Origin: Pelethousia sp002409725
Lineage (GTDB): Bacteria; Bacillota; Clostridia; Christensenellales; CAG-138
Length of the DNA: 40,470 nucleotides
Reading direction: 5' to 3'
Assembly: GCA_937915455.1 (NCBI GenBank)
Contig: CALDNN010000091.1
Coordinates: 1 to 40,470, forward strand
Shown here: positions 7,740 through 15,503 of the stretch, piece by piece
Position numbering within the stretch: position 1 is the first letter of the stretch
Layout: each line of letters begins with the position of its first letter
The notes under the pieces: generated by a model
The model's database searches: none
Told to the model about the DNA's origin: nothing
Seen by the model: the letters and a program-made list of their open reading frames with translations, nothing else
Made by a program: the position numbers and the translations under genes

Positions 7740-8663
7740 TTAGGCAATTAGCATGCGTACCTCGTCGTATTCCGCGCCGAAAAGGGCCATGTTGATGCCG
7801 TCCGCCAATATGCGGGACATGTCCGTGGCGATCTGATCTACATCCTTGGGGGTTACGATCATGGAGCCCAAGTGCTCCTCGCTCACCTTTTCAGCCAGGG
7901 CGCGGAGCTTGTCCTCATCGCTGTGCAGGCCGGTCTCATCCGCGATGAGGGAAATGGTATCCTGCGAGATGGTGGTGGCATACACCACCATGGGTACGCC
8001 GACGGCCAGCACAGGCACGCCGAAGGTAGCCTCGTTGAGCCCCTTACGCTCGTTGCCCACGCCGCTACCCGGGCTTATGCCCGTATCCGTGAGCTGGATG
8101 GTTGTGCTGATGCGGGCGGCCCGGCGGGAGGCCAACGCATCCACGGCCAGGATAATATCCGGCTTGAGCCGCTCCACCACGCCCTGCACGATCTCCATCG
8201 TTTCAATGCCCGTGACCCCCAGCACCCCCGGCGCCACGGCGCATACCGAGCGGATGGGCTTGGACACTGCATCCGGCAGGTATTGAGTCACGTGGCGGGT
8301 CACGTAGACCTGCTCCGCTACCTTCGGCCCCAGGGAATCCGACGTGATGGCCCGGTTGCCCAGGCCCACCACCAGCACGGTGGCCTGCGGGTCGACCCCT
8401 TCCAATAGCCGCGCCAGCTCTGTGGCGAGGCTTTTGCTCACCTGCTCGAACAAATCCAGTGGGCGGTTGGTCAGCTCCGGCGCATCCAGCGTGATGTAAT
8501 GGCCGATAGGCTTTTCCAGCTTTTGGGCCGCTTCCTCGGTTTCCACCTCGATGCGGGAAATGCTTATGCCCTCCCCTTCTTCCGTTTGCTCTTTGACCCC
8601 CTGTAATTCGGGATTCAGCTCCCGGGATTCCATAGCCAGGTCCGTATAAATGCTCGTTGGCAT
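7740..8663 (-). CDS. gpr: Germination protease GPR
   Basis: The 307-residue protein matches GPR endopeptidase, the spore protease that degrades small acid-soluble proteins at germination. The N-terminal TDLAMES segment (about residues 7-13) matches the conserved prosegment region at which the zymogen is processed. Further family blocks are VVGLGNRAITSDSLGP, VDALASRR and the GISPGSGVGN(E)RK segment. AAGGAGG lies eight bases before the ATG. The gene is divergent from rpsT and upstream of spoIIP. A sigma-G/F-type promoter motif lies upstream, as expected for a forespore gene. Confidence 0.96.
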   Translation of the reverse strand: MPTSIYTDLAMESRELNPELQGVKEQTEEGEGISISRIEVETEEAAQKLEKPIGHYITLDAPELTNRPLDLFEQVSKSLATELARLLEGVDPQATVLVVGLGNRAITSDSLGPKVAEQVYVTRHVTQYLPDAVSKPIRSVCAVAPGVLGVTGIETMEIVQGVVERLKPDIILAVDALASRRAARISTTIQLTDTGISPGSGVGNERKGLNEATFGVPVLAVGVPMVVYATTISQDTISLIADETGLHSDEDKLRALAEKVSEEHLGSMIVTPKDVDQIATDMSRILADGINMALFGAEYDEVRMLIA

Positions 8664-8695
8664 AGCCCTATCCTCCTTGAAAATCGCTTCAGAGC

Positions 8696-8725
8696 TAGTA
8701 TGGCGCTATGCGGGCCGCGATATTT
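8696..8725 (-). promoter_or_regulatory. Candidate sigma-G/sigma-F promoter of gpr
   Basis: On the minus strand AAATA (8721-8725), an 18-bp spacer and CATACTA (8696-8702) precede gpr. The Bacillus sigma-G pattern is GHATR, 18 bp, CATNHTA, so only the first -35 base differs. gpr is a known forespore gene in Bacillus. Confidence 0.65.
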
Positions 8726-8757
8726 GCAAAAAACCTGGAAAGCGCCCTAGAATAAGC

Positions 8758-8786
8758 TTGCAATGGTAAGCGAGGCATGGTATAAT
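8758..8786 (+). promoter_or_regulatory. rpsT promoter
   Basis: TTGCAA (8758-8763), 17 bp, TATAAT (8781-8786), with a TG one base before the -10 (extended -10). A strong primary-sigma promoter, as suits a ribosomal protein gene. Confidence 0.85.
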
Positions 8787-8822
8787 CTCTACTGTTCGAG
8801 AAAAAAAAGGGAGGAACTTACT

Positions 8823-9083
8823 TTGGCAAACCACAAGTCCGCATTGAAGCGGGTCGGCATCACCGCGAAAAAGAATCTTCGCAACCGTATGATCACCTCG
8901 CAGGTAAAGACTGCCGTCAAGAGCTTCGACGCGGCCATCGCGTCCGAAGATAAGGCCGCCATCGAGAGCAGCTATGTCAACGCTGTGAGCACGGTGGATA
9001 AGGCTGCTGCCAAGGGCGTTATTCATAAAAACGCGGCCAACCGCAAAAAGTCCCAGCTTGCAGTCAAGCTGGCGGCTAAGTAA
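8823..9083 (+). CDS. rpsT: 30S ribosomal protein S20
   Basis: An 86-residue, lysine- and alanine-rich protein beginning (M)ANHKSALKR, the typical S20 start. It binds 16S rRNA in the 30S body. The start is TTG at 8823, set by GGGAGGA at 8809-8814; the longer in-frame ATG at 8763 lies inside the promoter and is not used. The gene is divergent from gpr, a neighbourhood conserved in Bacillus. A strong terminator follows the stop. Confidence 0.97.
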   Translation: MANHKSALKRVGITAKKNLRNRMITSQVKTAVKSFDAAIASEDKAAIESSYVNAVSTVDKAAAKGVIHKNAANRKKSQLAVKLAAK

Positions 9084-9106
9084 GAGCCGCGCTTGAGCTT
9101 TTGGCT

Positions 9107-9132
9107 TAAAACCGGCCTTCGCCGGTTTTTTT
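9107..9132 (+). terminator. rpsT terminator
   Basis: ACCGGC (9111-9116) and GCCGGT (9121-9126) form a tight CTTC-loop hairpin with preceding A residues and a run of seven T. A textbook intrinsic terminator. Confidence 0.9.
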
Positions 9133-9154
9133 GCGTGCTCATTGGAGGATGGAA

Positions 9155-10069
9155 ATGAAACGGGAGAAGGGTTTGTTTTACGTGCTGGGCGCGGGGGTGC
9201 TCTGGGGGGCTACGCTGGGCTTATACGGCCGCTTCATGAGTGCGCTGGGCTTCACGGCCATGCAAACCACGGCCGTACGCATGCTGGTGAGCGCGCTGGT
9301 ATTTCTGTCTTACGGCCTGTTTGCGAATAAATCTATCTTCAAGATCGCCCTGCGGGATTGCTGGATGTTCATCGGTAGCGGCATCGTCAGTATCGCCGCT
9401 TTCTGCTATTTCTATTTCACCTCGCTGGCATATGCCCCCCTGGCCGTGGTCTCCATCCTGCTGTATACCTCGCCCGTTTTCATCATGCTCTTTTCGGCCC
9501 TGCTCTTCAAAGAGCGCATCACCCGCAGCAAGCTCGTGGCCATGATCCTGGCCCTTTGCGGCTGCATGCTGGTGAGCGGCCTGATGGAGGGCTTTGGCAC
9601 GGTGCCTCTTTACGGCGTGGTCACGGGCCTGTTGGCCGGGCTGACCTATTCCCTTTACAGCATCTTCGCCCGCTACGCCCTCAAAAAATACGGCACCCTC
9701 ACCATCAATCTCTATACCTTCGTTTTTGCTACTCTGGCCACCCTGCCCGCGGGCGGGGCTGTAAAAACGCTCTCCATGCTCACCGCCTCAGCCCAACCTT
9801 TGGCGGTTGGGCTGATCGGCAGCCTGCTATGCAGCGCCGCGCCCTTTTTCCTTTATACCAAGGGCATGGAAACGCTGGATACGGGTAAGGCGGGCATCCT
9901 GGCCACCACGGAGCCGATGGTCAGCGCCCTGGTGAGCGTAGTCATCCTCAAAGAGCCCATGAGCCTTTGGGGTGCGCTGGGCATCGCGCTGGTTCTCACG
10001 GCTATCGTGCTGCTCTCCCGCAGCCCCCGGGTTGCCCCGGAGGCGGACGCCGCCCCCGAGCAGGCCTGA
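9155..10069 (+). CDS. DMT-superfamily (EamA) transporter
   Basis: The 304-residue protein is almost entirely hydrophobic, with about ten predicted membrane helices arranged as two EamA repeats (about residues 5-135 and 150-290). Family motifs include LYTSPVFIMLFSALLFKERI closing the first repeat and the ATTEPMVSALVSVVILKEP block in the second. Such proteins export or exchange amino acids and other small metabolites; the substrate is not predictable. The ATG at 9155 has GGAGG six bases upstream (9144-9148); an ATG at 9149 is too close. It sits behind the rpsT terminator, so it either has weak read-through or a promoter I could not find. Confidence 0.88.
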   Translation: MKREKGLFYVLGAGVLWGATLGLYGRFMSALGFTAMQTTAVRMLVSALVFLSYGLFANKSIFKIALRDCWMFIGSGIVSIAAFCYFYFTSLAYAPLAVVSILLYTSPVFIMLFSALLFKERITRSKLVAMILALCGCMLVSGLMEGFGTVPLYGVVTGLLAGLTYSLYSIFARYALKKYGTLTINLYTFVFATLATLPAGGAVKTLSMLTASAQPLAVGLIGSLLCSAAPFFLYTKGMETLDTGKAGILATTEPMVSALVSVVILKEPMSLWGALGIALVLTAIVLLSRSPRVAPEADAAPEQA

Positions 10070-10086
10070 ACCCATCCTTGAAAAGT

Positions 10087-10117
10087 AACGCCCGGCACAT
10101 TTTATGCGCCGGGCGTT
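10087..10117. terminator. Convergent terminator between transporter gene and holA
   Basis: AACGCCCGGC (10087-10096) is perfectly complementary to GCCGGGCGTT (10108-10117). Leftward it runs into ACTTTTC, so it can end the long holA operon; the rightward tail is GTTGTTATG. Confidence 0.75.
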
Positions 10118-10146
10118 GTTATGATTGGCGAAGGGGCGGGAGCGTA

Positions 10147-10173
10147 GGACGGCATGCGGACATACCGCCGTCC
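10147..10173. repeat. Small imperfect palindrome downstream of holA
   Basis: GGACGG (10147-10152) pairs with CCGTCC (10168-10173), and CGG (10157-10159) with CCG (10165-10167), around a loop and a 4-nt bulge. It has no T-tract. It may be a dispersed palindromic element or an RNA 3'-end structure; one copy is visible. Confidence 0.35.
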
Positions 10174-10176
10174 CTG

Positions 10177-11154
10177 TTATTTTGGCATGCACAAAATCAG
10201 CGCCCGCTCCAGCGCCTCGGCATCCTTCTGCTGGCCTGAAACCTGCAAATAGCCCACGTCGGCAAAGCGGCGCAGGTTGGCCAATAGCTCTGCGCGGGAA
10301 TAGCGACGCGCGCCGTCGTAAGCTTTTTTCATGGGGTAGGTATTGCCCAGGCGCTTGAGGGTTTCCTCGCGGCCAAGGCCCTGGTCAATGCAGGCGCGGG
10401 CCTGCGCCATGCGGCGGAAATTGCCCTCCAACAGCGCAGCCATACGGAAGGGGCTCTCGCCCTCATCGAGCATGCGGCGGTAGGCCCGTAGCCCGTCCTG
10501 CGCCTTGCCCGCGAGGAAATAATCTACCATATCAAATACCCTTAGCTCGACATTGCGGGTCACGCAGGCGGCGATGACCTCCTTGGTTACCTCCTGCCCG
10601 GCGCCGGCGTAAAAGGCGGCCTTGGCCAATTCGCTATGCAGGGCGGATACATCCGTGCCTACCAGCGATACCAGAAAGCGGGCGGCCTCCTCGGTGATAG
10701 GCGCATCGAGTCTGCGGGCCTGCTGGCGCACCCAGCGGGCGGCGTCGAAAGGGGTCAGCGGGTCAAAATCCACAGCCCGCTCCGCCTTGCGCAGGGCCTT
10801 GACCAGCCCCAGCTTTTCGTCCGCCTTGCCCCGTACGAAGAAGATCAGCAGGGATGTTTCCGGCAGGCGGGGGAGGTATTCGGCCAGACGCTTGCCCTCA
10901 TCACCTTGGGGTAGAAAACGGCAAACGACCAGGCGCTGCTCAGAGAAAAAGGGCAGCGTTTCACAGGCGGTGATCACATCATCCGCCGCGCCTCCATCGA
11001 GATATTGCAGATTCAGATCGCGGGAGATCACATCCACCCGCTCGACCAAAGCGGCGAGGGCGCTTTCCTTTACGTATTCTTCCTCGCCGGATAACAGATA
11101 TGCCCCGGCGAGGGCGCCATCCTGGATGGCCTTAAAAAAGCTGCGATCGTTCAT
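10177..11154 (-). CDS. holA: DNA polymerase III subunit delta
   Basis: The 325-residue protein (from MNDRSFFKAI) has the HolA pattern: an early AYLLSGEEEYVKESAL segment corresponding to the P-loop-derived domain, a central AAA+-like region and a helical C-terminal collar domain (VELRVFDMVDYFLAGK). The delta subunit opens the beta clamp within the clamp-loader complex. It starts 7 bp after the comEC stop, the order found in Bacillus, and is the last gene of the long queA operon. The longer in-frame start at 11211 would overlap comEC and is unlikely. The ribosome site is weak, suggesting coupling to comEC translation. Confidence 0.93.
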   Translation of the reverse strand: MNDRSFFKAIQDGALAGAYLLSGEEEYVKESALAALVERVDVISRDLNLQYLDGGAADDVITACETLPFFSEQRLVVCRFLPQGDEGKRLAEYLPRLPETSLLIFFVRGKADEKLGLVKALRKAERAVDFDPLTPFDAARWVRQQARRLDAPITEEAARFLVSLVGTDVSALHSELAKAAFYAGAGQEVTKEVIAACVTRNVELRVFDMVDYFLAGKAQDGLRAYRRMLDEGESPFRMAALLEGNFRRMAQARACIDQGLGREETLKRLGNTYPMKKAYDGARRYSRAELLANLRRFADVGYLQVSGQQKDAEALERALILCMPK

Positions 11155-11161
11155 AAATGTA

Positions 11162-12349
11162 TTATAGCATAGCAGCCAAAGCCCCCGCAAACAGTACGGC
11201 CCCATAGGCAATTTTTTTCCGCTTGGGCCAAAGGCAATAGCGGGATACCATCAGCAGCGCGCCAAAGAACAGGCAGCAGGAGAGGACGCTTGGCTGGGGC
11301 GTTTTTACCAGCGCAAAGGGCAGGGAGGCCACAGCCTTGGCCCCGGCGCTCATGCCCCGCACGAAGAGCTGGGCCGTGGGGGCCAGGAATTCGCCCAGGC
11401 GGCCATAGAGCACCCCTGCAAAGCACGCGATCATAGAGGAAAAGTAGGCAAAGGGAACGATGGGCAGGATGAGCAGATTGGCGAAGATCGAAAGCAGCGC
11501 CGCCTCCTGAAAATGATAGGCCGTGAGCGGCAATGTTCCCAGCATGCCGCAGACGGACATTGCGATATCCGCCGAGAGCCTCGAGGGCAGTGGCAGGGCC
11601 TCGGCCAGCGGACGGTAAAGCAAGGTGATGGTTGCCACGGCCCCAAAAGAGAGCTGGAAGCCGATATCATAAAGGCTGTTGGGGGAAAGGGCCAGGATGC
11701 AGATGGCCGCCAAGGCGATGCTGCCGGCTTGATCCTTTTTGCGGCCCAATGCTTCGGCCAATAGGGGGCAAAGGCACATCAGCGCCGAGCGCACCAGCGA
11801 GGCTGGGAAGGCCGCGACTGCGCAATAGGCAAACATCAGCGCGGCCGTTACCGAGAGGCGGAAGGCCACGTGCGTTTTGCCCGCGAAGCGGTTAAGCAGC
11901 ATCACGATAAAGGTCACATGCAGGCCGGAGAGCGAGAGGATGTGCGCCACGCCCGCACCCTTGTAGGCGGCGTAGAGGGCTTTGTCCAGCCCGCCCCGGC
12001 CACCCCAGAGCATGGCGCAAAGCAGGGAGGCCTCGGGCTCTTCAAAAAGGCTGCGGGTCATGGCCAGCAGCCTTTCCCGCGCCGCTTCAAAAGGCCCCAG
12101 GAACCAGGCCGGCAGCGCCAGCTCGGGCAGGAGCAGGCAGCGCAGTAGCGCGGTGACCAGCGCCAGCGCGAAGGTACGCTGGGGCAGAAGACCCAGCCGC
12201 CAGCACAAAAGCCCCAAAATGGAAAACAGGCACAAGGCCCAAATAGGGCCCGTGCCTGTGAGGGTGCGGAAGAACACGATGCCCGCGGCCGCGCCCAACG
12301 CCGCCGCCACCATGGGGCGGTAGAGGAAGGGGCTGGTGGGGCGTTCCAC
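11162..12349 (-). CDS. comEC: ComEC/Rec2-type DNA channel protein, competence domain only
   Basis: The 395-residue integral membrane protein contains the ComEC competence domain, with the signature HILSLSGLHV (about residues 136-145) and many transmembrane helices. ComEC is the DNA translocation channel in natural transformation. Compared with full-length ComEC (about 750 residues), this protein lacks the C-terminal metallo-beta-lactamase-like domain and has little of the N-terminal OB-fold domain. The start is GTG, six bases after the ridA stop, with a weak ribosome site. It lies directly upstream of holA, the classical position. Whether this short form supports DNA uptake is unknown. Confidence 0.9.
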   Translation of the reverse strand: MERPTSPFLYRPMVAAALGAAAGIVFFRTLTGTGPIWALCLFSILGLLCWRLGLLPQRTFALALVTALLRCLLLPELALPAWFLGPFEAARERLLAMTRSLFEEPEASLLCAMLWGGRGGLDKALYAAYKGAGVAHILSLSGLHVTFIVMLLNRFAGKTHVAFRLSVTAALMFAYCAVAAFPASLVRSALMCLCPLLAEALGRKKDQAGSIALAAICILALSPNSLYDIGFQLSFGAVATITLLYRPLAEALPLPSRLSADIAMSVCGMLGTLPLTAYHFQEAALLSIFANLLILPIVPFAYFSSMIACFAGVLYGRLGEFLAPTAQLFVRGMSAGAKAVASLPFALVKTPQPSVLSCCLFFGALLMVSRYCLWPKRKKIAYGAVLFAGALAAML

Positions 12350-12355
12350 GGCCGC

Positions 12356-12733
12356 TTACGGCAGCTCGGCGATCAACTCGATCTCCACGGCCGCGCCGGC
12401 GGGGAGCTTGCTCACCTCGATGCAGGAGCGGGCGGGATACACGCCGTTAAAGGCATCGCCATAGATCTTGTTGACAGCGGCAAAATTGCCGAGGTCTGTG
12501 AGGAAGATGGTGGCCTTGAGGGCATTTTGCAGATTCGCACCCACTTCCGAAAGGATGGCTTCGAGGTTTTGCATGATCTGGGAGGCCTGCTCCTCTACGC
12601 TCTCCTTAAGCTTGCCGGTGGTGGGATCGATCCCCAGCGTGCCGGATATGAACATCAGGCCGCCGGAAACGGTAGCGTGGCAATAGGGGCCGATGGCTGC
12701 GGGTGCTTTGGGGCTGACGATGGATTGTTTCAT
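12356..12733 (-). CDS. ridA: RidA family enamine/imine deaminase
   Basis: The 125-residue protein has the RidA features AIGPYCHA near the N-terminus, GGLMFISGTLGIDP, the YPARSCIEV block with its substrate-binding arginine, and VEIELIAELP at the C-terminus. RidA trimers hydrolyse reactive 2-aminoacrylate and related enamines made by PLP enzymes. The ATG has AAGGAG upstream and overlaps the rimI stop as ATGA, so it is translationally coupled to the tRNA-modification run. Its place in this operon is unusual metabolically. Confidence 0.94.
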   Translation of the reverse strand: MKQSIVSPKAPAAIGPYCHATVSGGLMFISGTLGIDPTTGKLKESVEEQASQIMQNLEAILSEVGANLQNALKATIFLTDLGNFAAVNKIYGDAFNGVYPARSCIEVSKLPAGAAVEIELIAELP

Positions 12734-13230
12734 GGCTGATCTCCTTTTGATTGATGGTTGGTATCCAACGCGGCAAGGCTTTTCGGGATGTCGCGGTTCC
12801 ACATGATGAGGGCGTCTTCGCCGGTATCGGCGTAATAGCGCTTGCGACGGCCCGCCGCTTCGAAGCCCAGCCCGTGGTAGAGGGCCTGTGCGGTAAGGTT
12901 GCTCTCGCGCACTTCCAGCGTCATTTGGCAAGCGCCGTCCAGGAGGGCCGTGCGCATCATTTCGAGCATCAGCGCCCGGCCAAAGCCCCGGCGGCGCTGC
13001 TCCGGCGATACGGCTACGTTGGTGATGTGCGCTTCCTCATAGAGCAGCCACATGCCCGCGTAGGCCTCGACCTTTTGCCCGACCAAACCTACCCGGTAGC
13101 GGGCGATACGGTTTTTCAATTCCCCTGCCAGGGACTTTTCGCTCCAGGGCGAGCGGAAGCACAAGCGCTCCAACTCGGCCACCCGGGGCACGTCTGCCTT
13201 TTGCATGGGGCGAAAGGTTATTTCCGTCAT
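12730..13230 (-). CDS. rimI: [Ribosomal protein S18]-alanine N-acetyltransferase
   Basis: A GNAT acetyltransferase of 166 residues beginning MTEITFRPM. It carries the acetyl-CoA loop RRRGFGRALM (family RRxGxG/A) and the RimI-typical CFRSPWSEKSL, ITNVAVSPEQRRRG and LEVRESNLTAQALYHGLGF blocks. RimI acetylates the N-terminus of S18 and is habitually encoded with tsaB/tsaE. The chosen ATG overlaps the tsaB stop as ATGA, with GGGAGAAG upstream; an ATG at 13248 is possible but less well placed. Confidence 0.92.
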   Translation of the reverse strand: MTEITFRPMQKADVPRVAELERLCFRSPWSEKSLAGELKNRIARYRVGLVGQKVEAYAGMWLLYEEAHITNVAVSPEQRRRGFGRALMLEMMRTALLDGACQMTLEVRESNLTAQALYHGLGFEAAGRRKRYYADTGEDALIMWNRDIPKSLAALDTNHQSKGDQP

Positions 13231-13874
13231 GGCCGCTTCTCCCGCCACAGCCGCTCCGCCTGCGAGGGTCTAAGGTAAAGCGGCATCACTTCCCGCTCCC
13301 CTTTTTCGCCCAGCGCGCAGCGGCCCACCTTGGCCGCCGTTACGGCGTTATCCTCGCAAAAATGCGCGCCCGCCACGGCCTGGAGAATTTTTTCCCTATA
13401 TAAGGCCGCGCCGTCCCCTATGAATAGGGTTCCGGCGGGAACGGTTGGCAACAGCTCCGCCACGACCACCGCGCTTTCGGCCAGGAGGATTTCGCCGGAG
13501 CCGCCCAGCACCATGGCGTAGCCGTTGCCGTTGCGGCAATCCAATAGGGCGCAGGCGGGGCCTTCCAGACCGTGCAACAGCGCGCGCAGGGAGCTGACGC
13601 CCACCACGGGCCGCTCCTTTGCCATCGCCATGGCGTTGGCCGCGCAAACGCCGATGCGCACCCCGGTAAAGGAGCCGGGGCCGATATCGACAGCAAAAAC
13701 ATCCGCCTGATTCGGCGCAAGGCCGGCCGCTGAAAGGGCCTGCTCCACCAATGGCATGAGGGTTTCGCTGTGGGTTTTTCCACCCTGGCCCAGGGCTTCG
13801 TAAACCAATGCCCCATCCGCAAAAAGGGCGGCGGAGGGCAGGGGGCCGGAGCTGGAAAGGGCTAATAGCTTCAT
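13227..13874 (-). CDS. tsaB: tRNA threonylcarbamoyladenosine biosynthesis protein TsaB
   Basis: The 215-residue protein begins MKLLALSSSGPLPSAAL, the ASKHA-type nucleotide-binding start of TsaB, and contains the family block VDIGPGSFTGVRIGV. TsaB is a catalytically degenerate TsaD paralogue and partners TsaD and TsaE in forming t6A at position 37 of ANN-decoding tRNAs. The ATG overlaps the tsaE stop as ATGA; GGAGG lies upstream. tsaD itself is not in this window. Confidence 0.95.
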   Translation of the reverse strand: MKLLALSSSGPLPSAALFADGALVYEALGQGGKTHSETLMPLVEQALSAAGLAPNQADVFAVDIGPGSFTGVRIGVCAANAMAMAKERPVVGVSSLRALLHGLEGPACALLDCRNGNGYAMVLGGSGEILLAESAVVVAELLPTVPAGTLFIGDGAALYREKILQAVAGAHFCEDNAVTAAKVGRCALGEKGEREVMPLYLRPSQAERLWREKRP

Positions 13875-14332
13875 GGCAGCACCTCCAACAGGGCTTCGTG
13901 CAGGGGGCCGGCGGCCCGGATATCCAATTGCCGCGGCTCGTCGCCGCTGCCCGTGAAATGGAGTTCCAGCCGATCCTGCGGCAGGGCGTCGGGTACGTTC
14001 TCGCACCATTCCATGGCGATCACGCCGCCCTGTCCGAGGTAATCCGCAAAGCCGATAGCAAAAAGTTCCTCGCCGCTATCCAAACGGTAGGCGTCGAAAT
14101 GGAACAGCGGCAAGCGGCCCTCCCGGTGCTCCCGCACGATGGTGAAGGTGGGGGATTGCACATCCTCCACGCCCAGTTCCCCGGCCAGAGCTTTGACAAA
14201 GGTGGTTTTGCCCGCGCCCAAATCGCCGTAGAGGGCCAAAAAGGCCCCGGGGAAGAGACCCTTGGCCAGGCTCCGGGCCAGGGCGGAAAGCCGGGCTTCA
14301 TCTAAGCCGCTATAGCGGCGCTGGTACAGCAT
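13871..14332 (-). CDS. tsaE: tRNA threonylcarbamoyladenosine biosynthesis ATPase TsaE
   Basis: A 153-residue P-loop ATPase with Walker A GDLGAGKTT (36-44), followed by the family blocks QSPTFTIVREH, FHFDAYRLDSGEE and VIAMEWCENV. TsaE turns over the TsaBDE complex in t6A synthesis. Its ATG shares a base with the tgt stop (TGATG), continuing the overlapping chain. Confidence 0.96.
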   Translation of the reverse strand: MLYQRRYSGLDEARLSALARSLAKGLFPGAFLALYGDLGAGKTTFVKALAGELGVEDVQSPTFTIVREHREGRLPLFHFDAYRLDSGEELFAIGFADYLGQGGVIAMEWCENVPDALPQDRLELHFTGSGDEPRQLDIRAAGPLHEALLEVLP

Positions 14333-15456
14333 CAGTCAAAGGCCCCCCGCGTAGCCAATTCATTGCGGAAGTCAAGCAGCCGATCTTCCTCGATGGCCTG
14401 CCGCACATCTTCCATCAGCCTGAGGGAAAAGCGCAGGTTATGCAGGGTGATGAGCTGGCTGGCCAGGATCTCCTTACACTTGACGAGGTGCCGCAGGTAA
14501 GCGCGCGTGAAACCATTCCGGCAGGCATAGCAATCGCAGCCCTCCTCAATCACGGCATGGTCGTGCTCAAAGCAGGCGTTGCGCAGCATGCGCTTGCCCT
14601 CGCCCGTGAGGGCAAGGCCGTTGCGGGCGATGCGGGTCTGCAGCACGCAATCGAACATATCGATGCCGCGAATGGCCCCCTCTACCAGGCAATCCGGGCT
14701 GCCCACGCCCATGAGGTAGCGGGGCCGGTCGCCGGGCATATAGGGCATAAGCTCTTCCAGCATTTCATACATAACGGGCTTGGGCTCGCCCACGGAAAGC
14801 CCGCCGATACCATAGCCCGTCATATCAAGGTCGCTCAGGAATTTCGCGCTTTCCACCCTTAAATCGACATACGCGCCGCCCTGCACGATGCCGAACAGGG
14901 CTTGATCCTCTCGCGTATGGGCGGCCTGACAGCGCAGCACCCAGCGGTGGGTACGCTCCATGGCGGCTTGGGCATAAGAATGATCGCAGGGGTAAGGGGC
15001 GCATTCGTCAAAGGCCATAGCGATATCCGCGCCCAGGGCCTGCTCGATCTCCATGACGGATTCTGGGGTAAAGAAATGCTTGCGGCCATCGAGCAGCGAG
15101 CGAAACTCCACGCCATCCTCCTTAATCTTATTGGAAGAAGCTAGGCTGAATACCTGGAAGCCACCACTGTCTGTGAGGATGGGGCCATCCCAGCGCATAA
15201 AGGTGTGAAGCCCGCCGGCCTCGCGTACAAGCTCGTGCCCGGGCCGCTCAAAGAGGTGGTAGGTATTGGCCAGGAGGATCATGGTGCCGATCTCTTTGAG
15301 ATCGCGGGGCAGCATGGCCTTAACTGTGGCCTGGGTGCCCACCGGCATGTAGCAGGGGGTCTCGATGACCCCGTGGGGGGTGTGGAGCCGGCCCCGCCGC
15401 GCCCCGCTCTGGGCGCAAACGTGGAGCAGCTCAAACCGAAAAGCAGGATTGCGCAT
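14332..15456 (-). CDS. tgt: tRNA-guanine transglycosylase
   Basis: The 374-residue enzyme swaps guanine-34 of GUN-anticodon tRNAs for preQ1. Visible signatures are TDSGGFQVFSL (around Asp96), the GGLSVGEPK loop, the DMFDCVLQTR block that holds the catalytic aspartate, and the zinc site Cys307, Cys309, Cys312 and His338. AAGGAG lies before the ATG. It follows queA by 47 bp, so two consecutive queuosine-pathway enzymes are co-transcribed. Confidence 0.97.
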   Translation of the reverse strand: MRNPAFRFELLHVCAQSGARRGRLHTPHGVIETPCYMPVGTQATVKAMLPRDLKEIGTMILLANTYHLFERPGHELVREAGGLHTFMRWDGPILTDSGGFQVFSLASSNKIKEDGVEFRSLLDGRKHFFTPESVMEIEQALGADIAMAFDECAPYPCDHSYAQAAMERTHRWVLRCQAAHTREDQALFGIVQGGAYVDLRVESAKFLSDLDMTGYGIGGLSVGEPKPVMYEMLEELMPYMPGDRPRYLMGVGSPDCLVEGAIRGIDMFDCVLQTRIARNGLALTGEGKRMLRNACFEHDHAVIEEGCDCYACRNGFTRAYLRHLVKCKEILASQLITLHNLRFSLRLMEDVRQAIEEDRLLDFRNELATRGAFD

Positions 15457-15503
15457 AAAACTCCTTCATCGCATAAGCATAAAGAGGAAACTTGTGCCCA
15501 CCT

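Noticed and set aside
11160..11166. TATAAT upstream of holA
   Set aside because: It overlaps the comEC stop and has no -35 at the proper distance; holA is better explained as an operon member.
13875..14009. N-terminal extension of TsaB
   Set aside because: It would overlap tsaE by 139 bases and lacks homology to TsaB; the ATG at 13874 gives the standard start.
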